Source: Clostridiales bacterium (GTDB taxonomy: Bacteria > Bacillota > Clostridia > Oscillospirales > Oscillospiraceae). Taken from it: 13,263 nucleotides of DNA. The notes under the pieces were generated by a model. That model was given only the letters and a program-made list of their open reading frames with translations, was not told the origin of the DNA and did no database searches. The stretch lies in assembly GCA_012728025.1 (NCBI GenBank), contig JAAYFX010000030.1, positions 1-13,263 on the forward strand, in the 5' to 3' direction. Positions 1 to 6,253 of this stretch are shown in pieces. The first letter of the stretch is position 1. Every line of letters starts with the position of its first letter. The translations under genes and the position numbers were made by a program.

Positions 1-46
1 GGCGCAGACTGCCGGATATGCCGATAATTTTGATTTTAGCTCCCAT
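1..46 (-). CDS. NADPH-dependent FMN reductase-like flavoprotein, N-terminal fragment (runs off left edge)
   Basis: Only the first 15 codons lie in the window. They read MGAKIKIIGISGSLR, and the K-I-x-G-I-S-G-S-L-R pattern is the first beta strand and the phosphate-binding turn of the flavodoxin-like fold of NADPH-dependent FMN reductases (SsuE / chromate reductase-like). Such enzymes reduce FMN or small electrophiles with NAD(P)H in the cytoplasm. The ATG shares its A with the TAA stop of the upstream pirin gene (TAATG), so the two are probably translationally coupled, and AAAGGA about 10 bases upstream can serve as ribosome binding site. Fifteen residues are few, but the motif is distinctive. 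Other flavodoxin-fold proteins (iron-sulfur flavoprotein, NAD(P)H dehydrogenase quinone type) cannot be excluded. Confidence 0.6.
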   Translation of the reverse strand, partial: MGAKIKIIGISGSLR

Positions 47-906
47 TACTCATCTGTCCTTTCTGTTTTTATAAAAGTATTGTTTTTAAGCTCAGTAAAA
101 GCCAGAGTCAGCTCTTCCTCTGTGTTCATAACTATGGGGCCTCCCCAAGCCACAGGCTCATTTAAAGGGTTTGCCATAAACAGCAGAAATCTTATGCCCT
201 CATTTCCGACCTTAACAAAAAGCTCATTCCCCTCACCAAATAGAACCACTTGCTTTTCAAAGGCACTTTCCTCGCCCTCATGGTCAAAGCAGCCGCCTCC
301 CTGAAGGATGTACAGAAAAAGCGTGGAGTCCCTTTCGCTGAAAAAAGTCCATTCCGCCTGTGGGTTTAAGGAAACATCGAGGAAAATGGCATCCACATAT
401 TCCCCGTGAAAAGCACCCCTCGTGCCCTTATAATTTCCCGAGATAATGCGAATAGTTGCATCCTGTTCAGAAATTACGGGGACATCCTCGCTTTTAATGT
501 CACCATAAGAGGGGCTTGCCATCTTATCCTTGGCAGGAAGGTTAAGCCAAAGCTGAACACCAAAAAGCCAATCGGTTTCCTTTGGCATCTCCTCATGTAT
601 GATGCCGGAGCCTGCCGTCATCCACTGGCAGTCTCCGCCGGAAATAAGCCCACGGTTTCCAAGGCTGTCCCTGTGTTCAATCTCTCCGGAGATAAGATAG
701 GTGATAGTCTCAATCCCCCTGTGGAGATGACTGGGAAAGCCCCGCACATAGTCATGGGGGTTTTTAGAGTCAAAGGCATCTAACATAAGAAAGGGGTCAA
801 AATCATTTACGTCATTTTGCCCGATAAGCCGGACAAGTCTCACTCCCGCACCGTCAACTGTGTTTCTGCCGGTGATAATTCTTCTTACAAAACGCAATAA
901 TCCCAT
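46..906 (-). CDS. Pirin family protein (bicupin)
   Basis: A 286-residue protein of normal pirin length. The N-terminal cupin carries the family's metal ligands: H60 and H62 in the H-x-H-R-G-I-E-T motif, then H104 and E106 in I-I-H-E-E-M-P, the spacing seen in human pirin and E. coli YhhW. The segment W-M-T-A-G-S-G-I-I-H just before the second ligand pair is also typical. A pirin C-terminal cupin domain follows from about residue 165. Family members bind Fe(II) and some oxidise quercetin; the bacterial role is mostly unknown, often redox-related. The start is supported by AAGGAGGT eight bases upstream. It is transcribed from its own promoter-like site and is joined at its stop codon to an FMN reductase-like gene, which suggests a shared redox role. 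Physiological substrate cannot be told from sequence. Confidence 0.93.
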   Translation of the reverse strand: MGLLRFVRRIITGRNTVDGAGVRLVRLIGQNDVNDFDPFLMLDAFDSKNPHDYVRGFPSHLHRGIETITYLISGEIEHRDSLGNRGLISGGDCQWMTAGSGIIHEEMPKETDWLFGVQLWLNLPAKDKMASPSYGDIKSEDVPVISEQDATIRIISGNYKGTRGAFHGEYVDAIFLDVSLNPQAEWTFFSERDSTLFLYILQGGGCFDHEGEESAFEKQVVLFGEGNELFVKVGNEGIRFLLFMANPLNEPVAWGGPIVMNTEEELTLAFTELKNNTFIKTERTDE

Positions 907-945
907 AGCTGTTTACCTCCTTATCTTAAAGCTTTATACTTCTAT

Positions 946-973
946 ATCATACCACATTACAAGGAATTTCCAA
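946..973 (-). promoter_or_regulatory. Predicted sigma-A promoter of the pirin gene
   Basis: On the minus strand a TTGGAA -35 (968-973), a 16-base spacer and a TATGAT -10 (946-951) lie about 40 bases before the pirin start. The sequence shows the boxes; activity is inferred. It would make the pirin unit independent of hcp, whose terminator lies just upstream. Confidence 0.45.
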
Positions 974-1071
974 GCATACCATAATAATTTTACAAATTTC
1001 TCAGCTTTTGTGACAGCGGCAGAACACATAAATTGTCAAGTTTCATCTGATGCAAGAGATTTTAATACAAG

Positions 1072-1105
1072 ACCCCACAAGGGCCGGTAAAAGTCCTTGT
1101 GGGGT
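1072..1105 (-). terminator. Hairpin downstream of hcp, probable terminator
   Basis: ACCCCACAAGG (1072-1082) and CCTTGTGGGGT (1095-1105) form a perfect 11-bp stem with a 12-base loop, 27 bases beyond the hcp stop. On the minus strand the stem is followed by CTTGTATTAAAA rather than a clean U-tract, so termination may be incomplete and some readthrough into the pirin unit is possible. Confidence 0.6.
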
Positions 1106-1131
1106 GTAAAAAAGGAGAAAACTATGGACTT

Positions 1132-2760
1132 TTAGTCAAGGAAAAGTGCAAGGTCTTCGTCAACAGTGCCAATGCCGGCAATGCCGAACTTTTCAACCAG
1201 AACATTGGCTACGTTTGGAGACAAGAAGCCGGGGAGTGTGGGGCCAAGGTGGATGTTCTTAACACCGAGGAATAAAAGGGCAAGAAGTACGATAACAGCC
1301 TTCTGCTCATACCAAGAGATGTTATAAACTATGGGAAGCTTGTTTATATCGTCAAGCTCAAAGATTTCCTTAAGCTTTAAGGCGATAAGGGCAAGGGAGT
1401 AAGAGTCGTTGCACTGACCGGCGTCAAGAACACGGGGAATGCCGCCGATGTCGCCGAGGGCAAGCTTGTTATAGCGGTATTTTGCACAGCCTGCTGTAAG
1501 GATAACAGTGTCGGAGGGAAGCTTTTCGGCAAACTCTGTGTAGTAAGAGCGAGACTTCATCCTGCCGTCGCAGCCTGCCATAACGAAGAACTTGCGGATG
1601 GCACCGGTTTTTACAGCATCAACAACCTTGTCTGCCAAAGCAAAGACCTGATTGTGGGCAAAGCCGCCGACGATTTTGCCGTCCTCTATCTTTTCGGGAG
1701 AGGGAAGGGTTTTTGCAAGGGCGATAATCTGTGAGAAATCCTTTTTCCCGTTTGCGTCTGCCTCAATGTGGGGGCAATCGGGGTAGCCGCTGGAGTTGGT
1801 GGTGAAGATGCGGGCTTTGATTTCCTCACTGCGGGGGGGAACAATGCAGTTTGTGGTGAAAAGAATGGGGCCACGGAAGCTTTCAAACTCCTCAAGCTGC
1901 TTGTGCCAAGCATTACCATAGTTTCCTGCAAAGTTAGAATACTTCTTAAATGCGGGGTAGTAGTGGGCAGGCAGCATTTCGCTGTGAGTGTAAACGTCAA
2001 CGCCTGTTCCGGCGGTCTGCTCAAGAAGCTGCTCTAAGTCCTTAAGGTCGTGACCGGAGATAAGAATGGCGGGATTATCACGAACGCCGATATTAACTTC
2101 GGTAATCTCGGGGTTGCCGTACTTGGAGGTGTTTGCCTCGTCAAGCAAAGCCATGGCACGAACGCCGTAATCACCGGTTTTAAGGGTGAGAGCCACAAGG
2201 TCATCGGCGGAAAGGGAGTCATCCTGAACGGCGGAAAGAGCTTCATATATGAAAGCATAAATTTCGGGGCTTTCCTTACCGAGATTTTTGGCATGCTCGG
2301 CATAGGCGGCCATGCCCTTAAGACCATAGGTTATCATCTCACGAAGGGAGCGCACATCTTCATTTTCGGTGGCAAGAATGCCAACCTTAGACGCCTTTTC
2401 CAGCATGGAAGCCCTGTCGCCAACTGTGAATACGGCAGAGTCATGCATACCCTGTAAAGCGGCAGGAGTCTTAAGTCCGTCCCTAAGGCTTATAAGCTTT
2501 TTAATCTGAGCTTCAAGGGACTTGTCGTCAAAGTTTGCGTTGGTGATAGTCATGAAAAGGCTGTTTATGACCTCGTGGTTTACTTCTGCTATGGAATTAA
2601 CATCAATCTTCCCTTTAACTACTACTTCGGCTATGCCCTTTGCCGAATAGATAAGAAGATCCTGTAACTTTGCTACTTCTTCATTTTTTCCGCAGACACC
2701 CTTGATTGTGCAGCCTGTGCCTTTTGCGGTTTCCTGACACTGATAACAAAACATACTCAT
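1132..2760 (-). CDS. hcp: Hybrid-cluster protein / hydroxylamine reductase
   Basis: A 542-residue cytoplasmic iron-sulfur protein, collinear along its whole length with the Desulfovibrio-type protein (about 550 residues). The N-terminal cysteines C5, C8, C17 and C23 have the anaerobe-type spacing for the proximal cluster. All expected hybrid-cluster ligands are visible: H237 (S-G-H-D-L), E261 (H-S-E-M-L-P), C305 (T-T-N-C), C397 (M-A-G-C-D-G-R), C425 (T-A-G-C-A-K-Y-R-Y), C450 (G-Q-C-N-D-S-Y), E485 and K487 (W-Y-E-Q-K-A). Family members reduce hydroxylamine to ammonia in vitro and act as nitric oxide reductase and S-nitrosylase in enterobacteria, so a nitrosative stress role is likely. The start has GGAGGG nine bases upstream; the internal Met3 is too far from it. 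No hcr reductase gene is adjacent, as is common in strict anaerobes. Confidence 0.97.
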   Translation of the reverse strand: MSMFCYQCQETAKGTGCTIKGVCGKNEEVAKLQDLLIYSAKGIAEVVVKGKIDVNSIAEVNHEVINSLFMTITNANFDDKSLEAQIKKLISLRDGLKTPAALQGMHDSAVFTVGDRASMLEKASKVGILATENEDVRSLREMITYGLKGMAAYAEHAKNLGKESPEIYAFIYEALSAVQDDSLSADDLVALTLKTGDYGVRAMALLDEANTSKYGNPEITEVNIGVRDNPAILISGHDLKDLEQLLEQTAGTGVDVYTHSEMLPAHYYPAFKKYSNFAGNYGNAWHKQLEEFESFRGPILFTTNCIVPPRSEEIKARIFTTNSSGYPDCPHIEADANGKKDFSQIIALAKTLPSPEKIEDGKIVGGFAHNQVFALADKVVDAVKTGAIRKFFVMAGCDGRMKSRSYYTEFAEKLPSDTVILTAGCAKYRYNKLALGDIGGIPRVLDAGQCNDSYSLALIALKLKEIFELDDINKLPIVYNISWYEQKAVIVLLALLFLGVKNIHLGPTLPGFLSPNVANVLVEKFGIAGIGTVDEDLALFLD

Positions 2761-2898
2761 ATTTTTAGACCCTCCATATTAATGTTCGTTTATTGCGGCA
2801 GCCCTTGCCCCTATGACAAAAGCCGACGTTTTTTCGATTAATGCAAGTCTAACACAGGAAAGCAAAAACTTCCGTTGTAAAAACAACAAAGCATAAAA

Positions 2899-2916
2899 AG
2901 ATTAAACATTTAACAG
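2899..2916. promoter_or_regulatory. Palindromic Rex-like operator candidate upstream of hcp
   Basis: The core TTAAA-CA-TTTAA (2902-2913) is a perfect inverted repeat. Read on the minus strand the 18 bases are CTGTTAA-ATGT-TTAATCT, which match one half of the Rex consensus TTGTTAA-N4-TTAACAA well (6 of 7) and the other poorly (4 of 7). It lies about 140 bases before hcp in the divergent region. Rex (NADH-sensing repressor) control of hcp is known in some Clostridia; here it is only a suggestion. Confidence 0.25.
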
Positions 2917-2953
2917 GAAATAAGTGGACTTTCGACTTTTTGAACCTTCGGGC

Positions 2954-2981
2954 TTGACAAAGAAAGCATATGTGTTAAACT
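2954..2981 (+). promoter_or_regulatory. Predicted promoter driving the lysine riboswitch transcript
   Basis: A perfect TTGACA -35 (2954-2959) is followed after 16 bases by TAAACT (2976-2981), a 4-of-6 match to the -10. The inferred start near 2988 is about 33 bases before the riboswitch aptamer, the right place for a leader promoter. Confidence 0.5.
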
Positions 2982-3020
2982 AAATTATAATTGAATACCA
3001 AGTTTTTTGGAAATATCCGA

Positions 3021-3169
3021 AATGATAGAGGAGCGATGATTAAAAGTACCTCATAAGGGGGAAAGGGGTCATCGCCGAAGTGTCTAATCACCAACTTTAA
3101 AGGGGGTGTAAGGCGCTGGGCTGCGGGAGAATATGTCGCAGACTGTCACGAAAGTGGAGAGCTGTCATT
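3021..3169 (+). ncRNA. Lysine riboswitch (L-box) aptamer
   Basis: The conserved lysine-aptamer elements appear in order: AGAGG followed by GCG (3027-3035), AAGTA (3044-3048), GAAAGGGG (3061-3068), GCCGAAG (3074-3080), GGGCTGCGGG (3118-3127), ACTGTCA (3142-3148) and GTGGAGAGCTGTC (3154-3166). Stems are visible too: P1 AATGATAG (3021-3028) with CTGTCATT (3162-3169), 8 bp with one G-U; P2 GCGATGA (3033-3039) with TCATCGC (3069-3075); P4 CTGCG (3121-3125) with CGCAG (3137-3141); P5 CAC-GAAA-GTG (3147-3156). The L-box binds free L-lysine and closes P1. With a terminator downstream it should switch off the following operon when lysine is plentiful. Confidence 0.93.
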
Positions 3170-3230
3170 GGCCAAGGGAAGAAGGAAATCCTTCCCGATA
3201 TACATAATTTCTGATATAATATATGTATAG

Positions 3231-3266
3231 CCATGTGCTTTTCGTTTGAAAGCTCATGGTTTTTTT
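3231..3266 (+). terminator. Riboswitch-controlled intrinsic terminator
   Basis: CCATG (3231-3235) pairs with CATGG (3255-3259) and GCTTT (3237-3241) with AAAGC (3249-3253), separated by one T-T mismatch, and seven T residues follow (3260-3266). It ends 34 bases before the binding-protein gene, so it acts as an attenuator. The 5' strand CCATG can instead pair with CATTGG (3166-3171), which includes the 3' strand of aptamer stem P1, and GCT (3237-3239) with AGC (3160-3162). This gives a plausible antiterminator without lysine. A second small hairpin, GGGAAG/CTTCCC (3176-3196), lies between. Confidence 0.85.
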
Positions 3267-3300
3267 ATTTACATAATTTAAGATGAGGAAGGAAAAACAA

Positions 3301-4146
3301 ATGAAAAAAATTATTGCGATACTTCTTGCGATGGTAATGCTGCTGGCCTTTGTCGCCTGCGGCACAAAGGATGAGGGCGGCGACAGCGGCGAGGAAAGAG
3401 CTGTTCTGCGGGTTGGTATGGAATGCGGCTACGCTCCTTACAACTGGACTCAGGGAACAGACGAAAACGGTGCTGTGCCTATTGTGGACAGCTCCGACTA
3501 TGCCTTTGGCTATGACGTCATGATGGCAAAGCTTCTGGCAGATAGCATGGGATGCGACTTGGAGATTTATAAAATCGACTGGGACACCCTGCCCATGGCT
3601 CTTATTGCAGGCACCATAGACTGTGTTATAGCAGGCCAGTCCATAACCTCCAAGCGCCTTGAAACCGTTGATTTCACAGCACCTTACTACTACGCTTCCA
3701 TCGTTGGTTTAACAATGAACGACAGCGATTTTGCCGAAGCTACTGGCGTTGCTGACCTTGAAGGTGCCATCTGCACCTCCCAGCTTAACACCGTTTGGTA
3801 TGATGTTTGCCTGCCCCAAATTCAAAATGCCGACATCCTTCCTGCCATGGAGTCTGCTCCCACCATGCTTGTTGCCCTGTCCTCCGGCGCTTGCAACCTT
3901 GTAGTCACCGACGAACCGACGGCTCTTGCGGCCACAGTTGCCTATCCCAATATGGTTATGCTTAACTTCACCGGCGGCGATGACAACTTTGAAGTTTCCG
4001 ACGAGGAAATAAACATCGGCATCTCCGTCAAAAAAGGCAACAGCGAGCTTTTAGAAAAGCTTAATGCCGGTCTTGCAACACTTACCACAGAAGATTTCAC
4101 AAGAATGATGGATGAGGCCATTGCGGTTCAGCCCCTTTCAAACTAG
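3301..4146 (+). CDS. Amino acid ABC transporter substrate-binding lipoprotein, predicted lysine-specific
   Basis: A 281-residue extracytoplasmic binding protein of the family-3 (polar amino acid) type. It begins with a lipoprotein signal: charged MKK, a hydrophobic core, and L-L-A-F-V-A-C with the lipidated cysteine at residue 20 (F at -3 is slightly atypical). The mature part has V-G-M-E-C-G-Y-A-P-Y-N-W, the G-Y-D-V-M-M segment, and S-I-T-S-K-R-L-E-T-V-D-F, whose arginine normally grips the ligand carboxylate. Met at 3301 is chosen because AGGAAGG (3286-3292) lies eight bases before it; an ATG at 3283 would overlap that site. Substrate assignment to lysine rests on the upstream L-box, not on pocket residues; a lysine/arginine/ornithine range is possible. 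Permease and ATPase genes follow after a structured gap. Confidence 0.9.
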   Translation: MKKIIAILLAMVMLLAFVACGTKDEGGDSGEERAVLRVGMECGYAPYNWTQGTDENGAVPIVDSSDYAFGYDVMMAKLLADSMGCDLEIYKIDWDTLPMALIAGTIDCVIAGQSITSKRLETVDFTAPYYYASIVGLTMNDSDFAEATGVADLEGAICTSQLNTVWYDVCLPQIQNADILPAMESAPTMLVALSSGACNLVVTDEPTALAATVAYPNMVMLNFTGGDDNFEVSDEEINIGISVKKGNSELLEKLNAGLATLTTEDFTRMMDEAIAVQPLSN

Positions 4147-4161
4147 GGGTGTGCTGACACT

Positions 4162-4178
4162 ATCTGAAATGCTCAGAT
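4162..4178 (+). other. Small hairpin after the first binding-protein gene
   Basis: ATCTGA (4162-4167) and TCAGAT (4173-4178) form a perfect 6-bp stem with a 5-base loop 16 bases after the stop codon. Only a short T run follows, so it may protect the 3' end of the binding-protein message rather than terminate. Confidence 0.35.
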
Positions 4179-4207
4179 TTTGAAGGGGATTTTTCGACAG
4201 GCAAGGC

Positions 4208-4247
4208 AAAAATTCGCAGTTGTGGTTTATCCACTGCAAGAATTTTT
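4208..4247 (+). terminator. Intercistronic hairpin with T-run, possible partial terminator
   Basis: AAAAATTC-GCAGT (4208-4220) pairs with ACTGC-AA-GAATTTTT (4233-4247), a 13-bp stem with a 2-base bulge. The 3' arm ends in TTTTT, and the 5' arm begins with AAAAA, so it could slow transcription in either direction. It lies inside the operon, between binding protein and permease, so it is probably leaky. Confidence 0.4.
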
Positions 4248-4320
4248 AATTCAGCGTGGCGGGAAGTTCATCAAAAGATGGGCGTTGAACGGTAGTGGCA
4301 ACACGCCATAGATACTTAAA

Positions 4321-4352
4321 ACTCAGGCGGCGGCTTTTTCCGTCGCCTGAGT
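4321..4352 (+). other. Strong GC-rich intercistronic hairpin
   Basis: ACTCAGGCG-G-CGG (4321-4333) pairs with CCG-T-CGCCTGAGT (4340-4352), giving 13 bp including one G-U and a 6-base CTTTTT loop. No T-tract follows directly, so an mRNA-stabilising or processing hairpin is more likely than a terminator. A related sequence, GGCGGTGGCTTTTCCCTGCC, follows at 4362-4381. Confidence 0.55.
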
Positions 4353-4442
4353 AAGCATTTTGGCGGTGGCTTTTCCCTGCCGGATGTTTTGAAAACTTTC
4401 TAAAAGATTACTGCACAAACCCATGAAAAGAGGTAAAAGTTA

Positions 4443-5270
4443 ATGGGCACCTTACCGGAAGGCTTTTTTCCGAGAATTGTATTTTTGCTCCAAAATTACG
4501 GCACTTCCTTTCTTTTGGGTGCCGGCACAACCCTTTATATAGCCCTTATATCAACGATTATCGGTTGTCTTATAGGCTTTGTCTGCGGAATTATCCAGAC
4601 AATTCCCGTAGGGCATAACGACAACTTTTTCAAAAAGGCCCTCCTTTGGCTTTCAAGGGTAATTTTGAATATTTATGTGGAGGTGTTTCGTGGCACCCCC
4701 ATGATGGCACAGGCTGTTTTTATTTTTTACGGCTACTCCTACCTTACGGGAAACACCCTGCCAAGAATGTTTGCAGCCATTTTGATTGTCTCTATAAACA
4801 CAGGGGCATACATGGCGGAAACTGTCCGAGGGGGCATTCTTTCAATCGACCTCGGACAGACCGAGGGGGCAAAGGCCATAGGCATGACCCATGTTCAGAC
4901 CATGACGGGAGTCATTCTGCCTCAGGCTTTGCGTAACATTATGCCGCAAATAGGCAACAACCTTATAATCAACATAAAAGACACCTGCGTACTGTCTGCC
5001 ATCAGCATAGTAGAGCTGTTTTTCACCTTCAAATCCGTTTCCGGAGCCTATTACACAATGTTTGAAGCCATAACAATAACCATGGCTATCTATCTTGCAA
5101 TGACCTTGTCTTTCTCCCGCCTGCTTCGCTGGCTGGAGGGGAAAATGGACGGTGACGACAGCTTTGACCTTGCCACCGCCGACACTCTTGCCCACACCAG
5201 TGGGATGGTTCGATTTCGTAGCGGGAACAAAGAAGTGGATAAGACCGGAGTAAAGGAGAGGGGAAGATGA
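4443..5270 (+). CDS. Amino acid ABC transporter permease, predicted lysine importer
   Basis: A 275-residue inner-membrane protein of the His/Glu/Gln/Arg-type permease family. The N-terminal transmembrane helix (about residues 21-49) is followed by V-E-V-F-R-G-T-P-M-M-A-Q and N-T-G-A-Y-M-A-E-T-V-R-G-G, both characteristic, and by the EAA loop E-G-A-K-A-I-G-M with I-L-P-Q-A-L-R downstream, which docks on the ATPase. The last roughly 40 residues after the final helix form a hydrophilic tail that is longer than usual for the family and lacks any recognised domain. AGAGGT upstream of the ATG supports the start. The gene overlaps the ATPase gene by four bases (ATGA), so these two are tightly coupled, unlike the distant binding-protein gene. 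Confidence 0.93.
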   Translation: MGTLPEGFFPRIVFLLQNYGTSFLLGAGTTLYIALISTIIGCLIGFVCGIIQTIPVGHNDNFFKKALLWLSRVILNIYVEVFRGTPMMAQAVFIFYGYSYLTGNTLPRMFAAILIVSINTGAYMAETVRGGILSIDLGQTEGAKAIGMTHVQTMTGVILPQALRNIMPQIGNNLIINIKDTCVLSAISIVELFFTFKSVSGAYYTMFEAITITMAIYLAMTLSFSRLLRWLEGKMDGDDSFDLATADTLAHTSGMVRFRSGNKEVDKTGVKERGR

Positions 5271-6007
5271 AAGAATCTATTCTTGAGGTTCGGCATCTGG
5301 GAAAAAAATTTGGGGACAACGTGGTTTTACGGGATATAGATTTTTCTGTAAAAACAGGCGATGTAACCAGCATAATCGGCGCCTCCGGCTCGGGAAAATC
5401 CACCCTTTTGCGTTGTATTAACCTTTTGGAAGAACCTTCTGCCGGCCAGATTTTATTTCATGGCAGAGACATTCTTGAAAAGGGCTTTAAAGTCCCCCCT
5501 TATCGTGCCAAGGTTGGCATGGTGTTTCAGAGCTTTAACCTTTTTTCCAACATGACGGTTTTGGAAAATTGCATGGTTGGCCAGTGTAAGATTTTGAAAA
5601 AAGACAAGGCCACAGCGGAAAAGCTTGCCAAGGAATATCTTGATAAGGTTGGCATGGCGGCCTATATAAACGCCAAACCCCGTCAGATTTCTGGCGGACA
5701 AAAGCAGCGTGTGGCCATAGCCCGTGCTCTTTCCATGGAGCCGGAGGTTCTTTTGTTCGACGAGCCTACAAGTGCCTTAGACCCCCAGATGGTAGGGGAG
5801 GTTCTGGATGTTATGAAGACCTTGGTGCAAGAGGGGCTTACCATGCTTGTTGTCACCCACGAAATGGCCTTTGCCAGAGACGTTTCCAGTCACACCGTTT
5901 TCATGAAAGACGGGGTCATCTGTGAGGAGGGCTGTCCGGAACAAATTTTTGGCAAACCGGAAAAGCAGGAGACACAGGAATTTCTCTCAAGATTTTTCGA
6001 CCGCTGA
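5267..6007 (+). CDS. Amino acid ABC transporter ATP-binding protein, predicted lysine importer
   Basis: A 246-residue cytoplasmic ATPase of the polar amino acid uptake class (GlnQ/HisP-like). Visible elements are Walker A G-A-S-G-S-G-K-S-T (38-46), Q-loop glutamine Q88 in V-F-Q-S-F-N-L-F, the signature S-G-G-Q (142-145), Walker B V-L-L-F-D-E-P (161-167), the D-loop S-A-L-D (169-172) and switch histidine H198. All are intact, so it should hydrolyse ATP. The signature is I-S-G-G-Q in place of the usual L-S-G-G-Q, a mild change. AAGGAG eight bases upstream supports the ATG, which overlaps the permease stop. It is the last gene of the riboswitch operon; a terminator follows. Confidence 0.95.
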   Translation: MKESILEVRHLGKKFGDNVVLRDIDFSVKTGDVTSIIGASGSGKSTLLRCINLLEEPSAGQILFHGRDILEKGFKVPPYRAKVGMVFQSFNLFSNMTVLENCMVGQCKILKKDKATAEKLAKEYLDKVGMAAYINAKPRQISGGQKQRVAIARALSMEPEVLLFDEPTSALDPQMVGEVLDVMKTLVQEGLTMLVVTHEMAFARDVSSHTVFMKDGVICEEGCPEQIFGKPEKQETQEFLSRFFDR

Positions 6008-6057
6008 TAGGCTTTATATAAGCCCAAAGTGGGTATATTTATTAAAACATTACAGAA

Positions 6058-6096
6058 ACGGGGCAGCAATTTCAACTGCTCCGTTTTTAATTTTAT
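6058..6096 (+). terminator. Intrinsic terminator of the first ABC operon
   Basis: ACGGGGCAG (6058-6066) pairs with CTGCTCCGT (6076-6084), 9 bp with one G-U, a 9-base loop, then TTTTTAATTTT. It lies 50 bases after the ATPase stop. A smaller hairpin, GGCTT-TATAT-AAGCC (6010-6024), precedes it. Confidence 0.88.
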
Positions 6097-6253
6097 TAGG
6101 GCAAAATGATTTTGTATAAGCAATTTGCGGTTTGTTGTATTATTTTACGGATAATTATGTTATTATAAACCCACGTGTTTTTTAGCCATGTCCAATAAAG
6201 GGAATAATATAAAGCTCTAAAGCTATTTTAAATCAGTGAGGGAGCCATACCCA

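Noticed and set aside
2050..2457. Plus-strand frame opposite hcp with a glycine-rich translation
   Set aside because: It lies fully antisense to conserved hcp sequence and has no supporting start signal or family motif.
3165..3365. Minus-strand reading frame of 66 codons over the riboswitch region
   Set aside because: It is antisense to the L-box terminator and to the binding-protein signal sequence, with no protein motif; those features explain the sequence.
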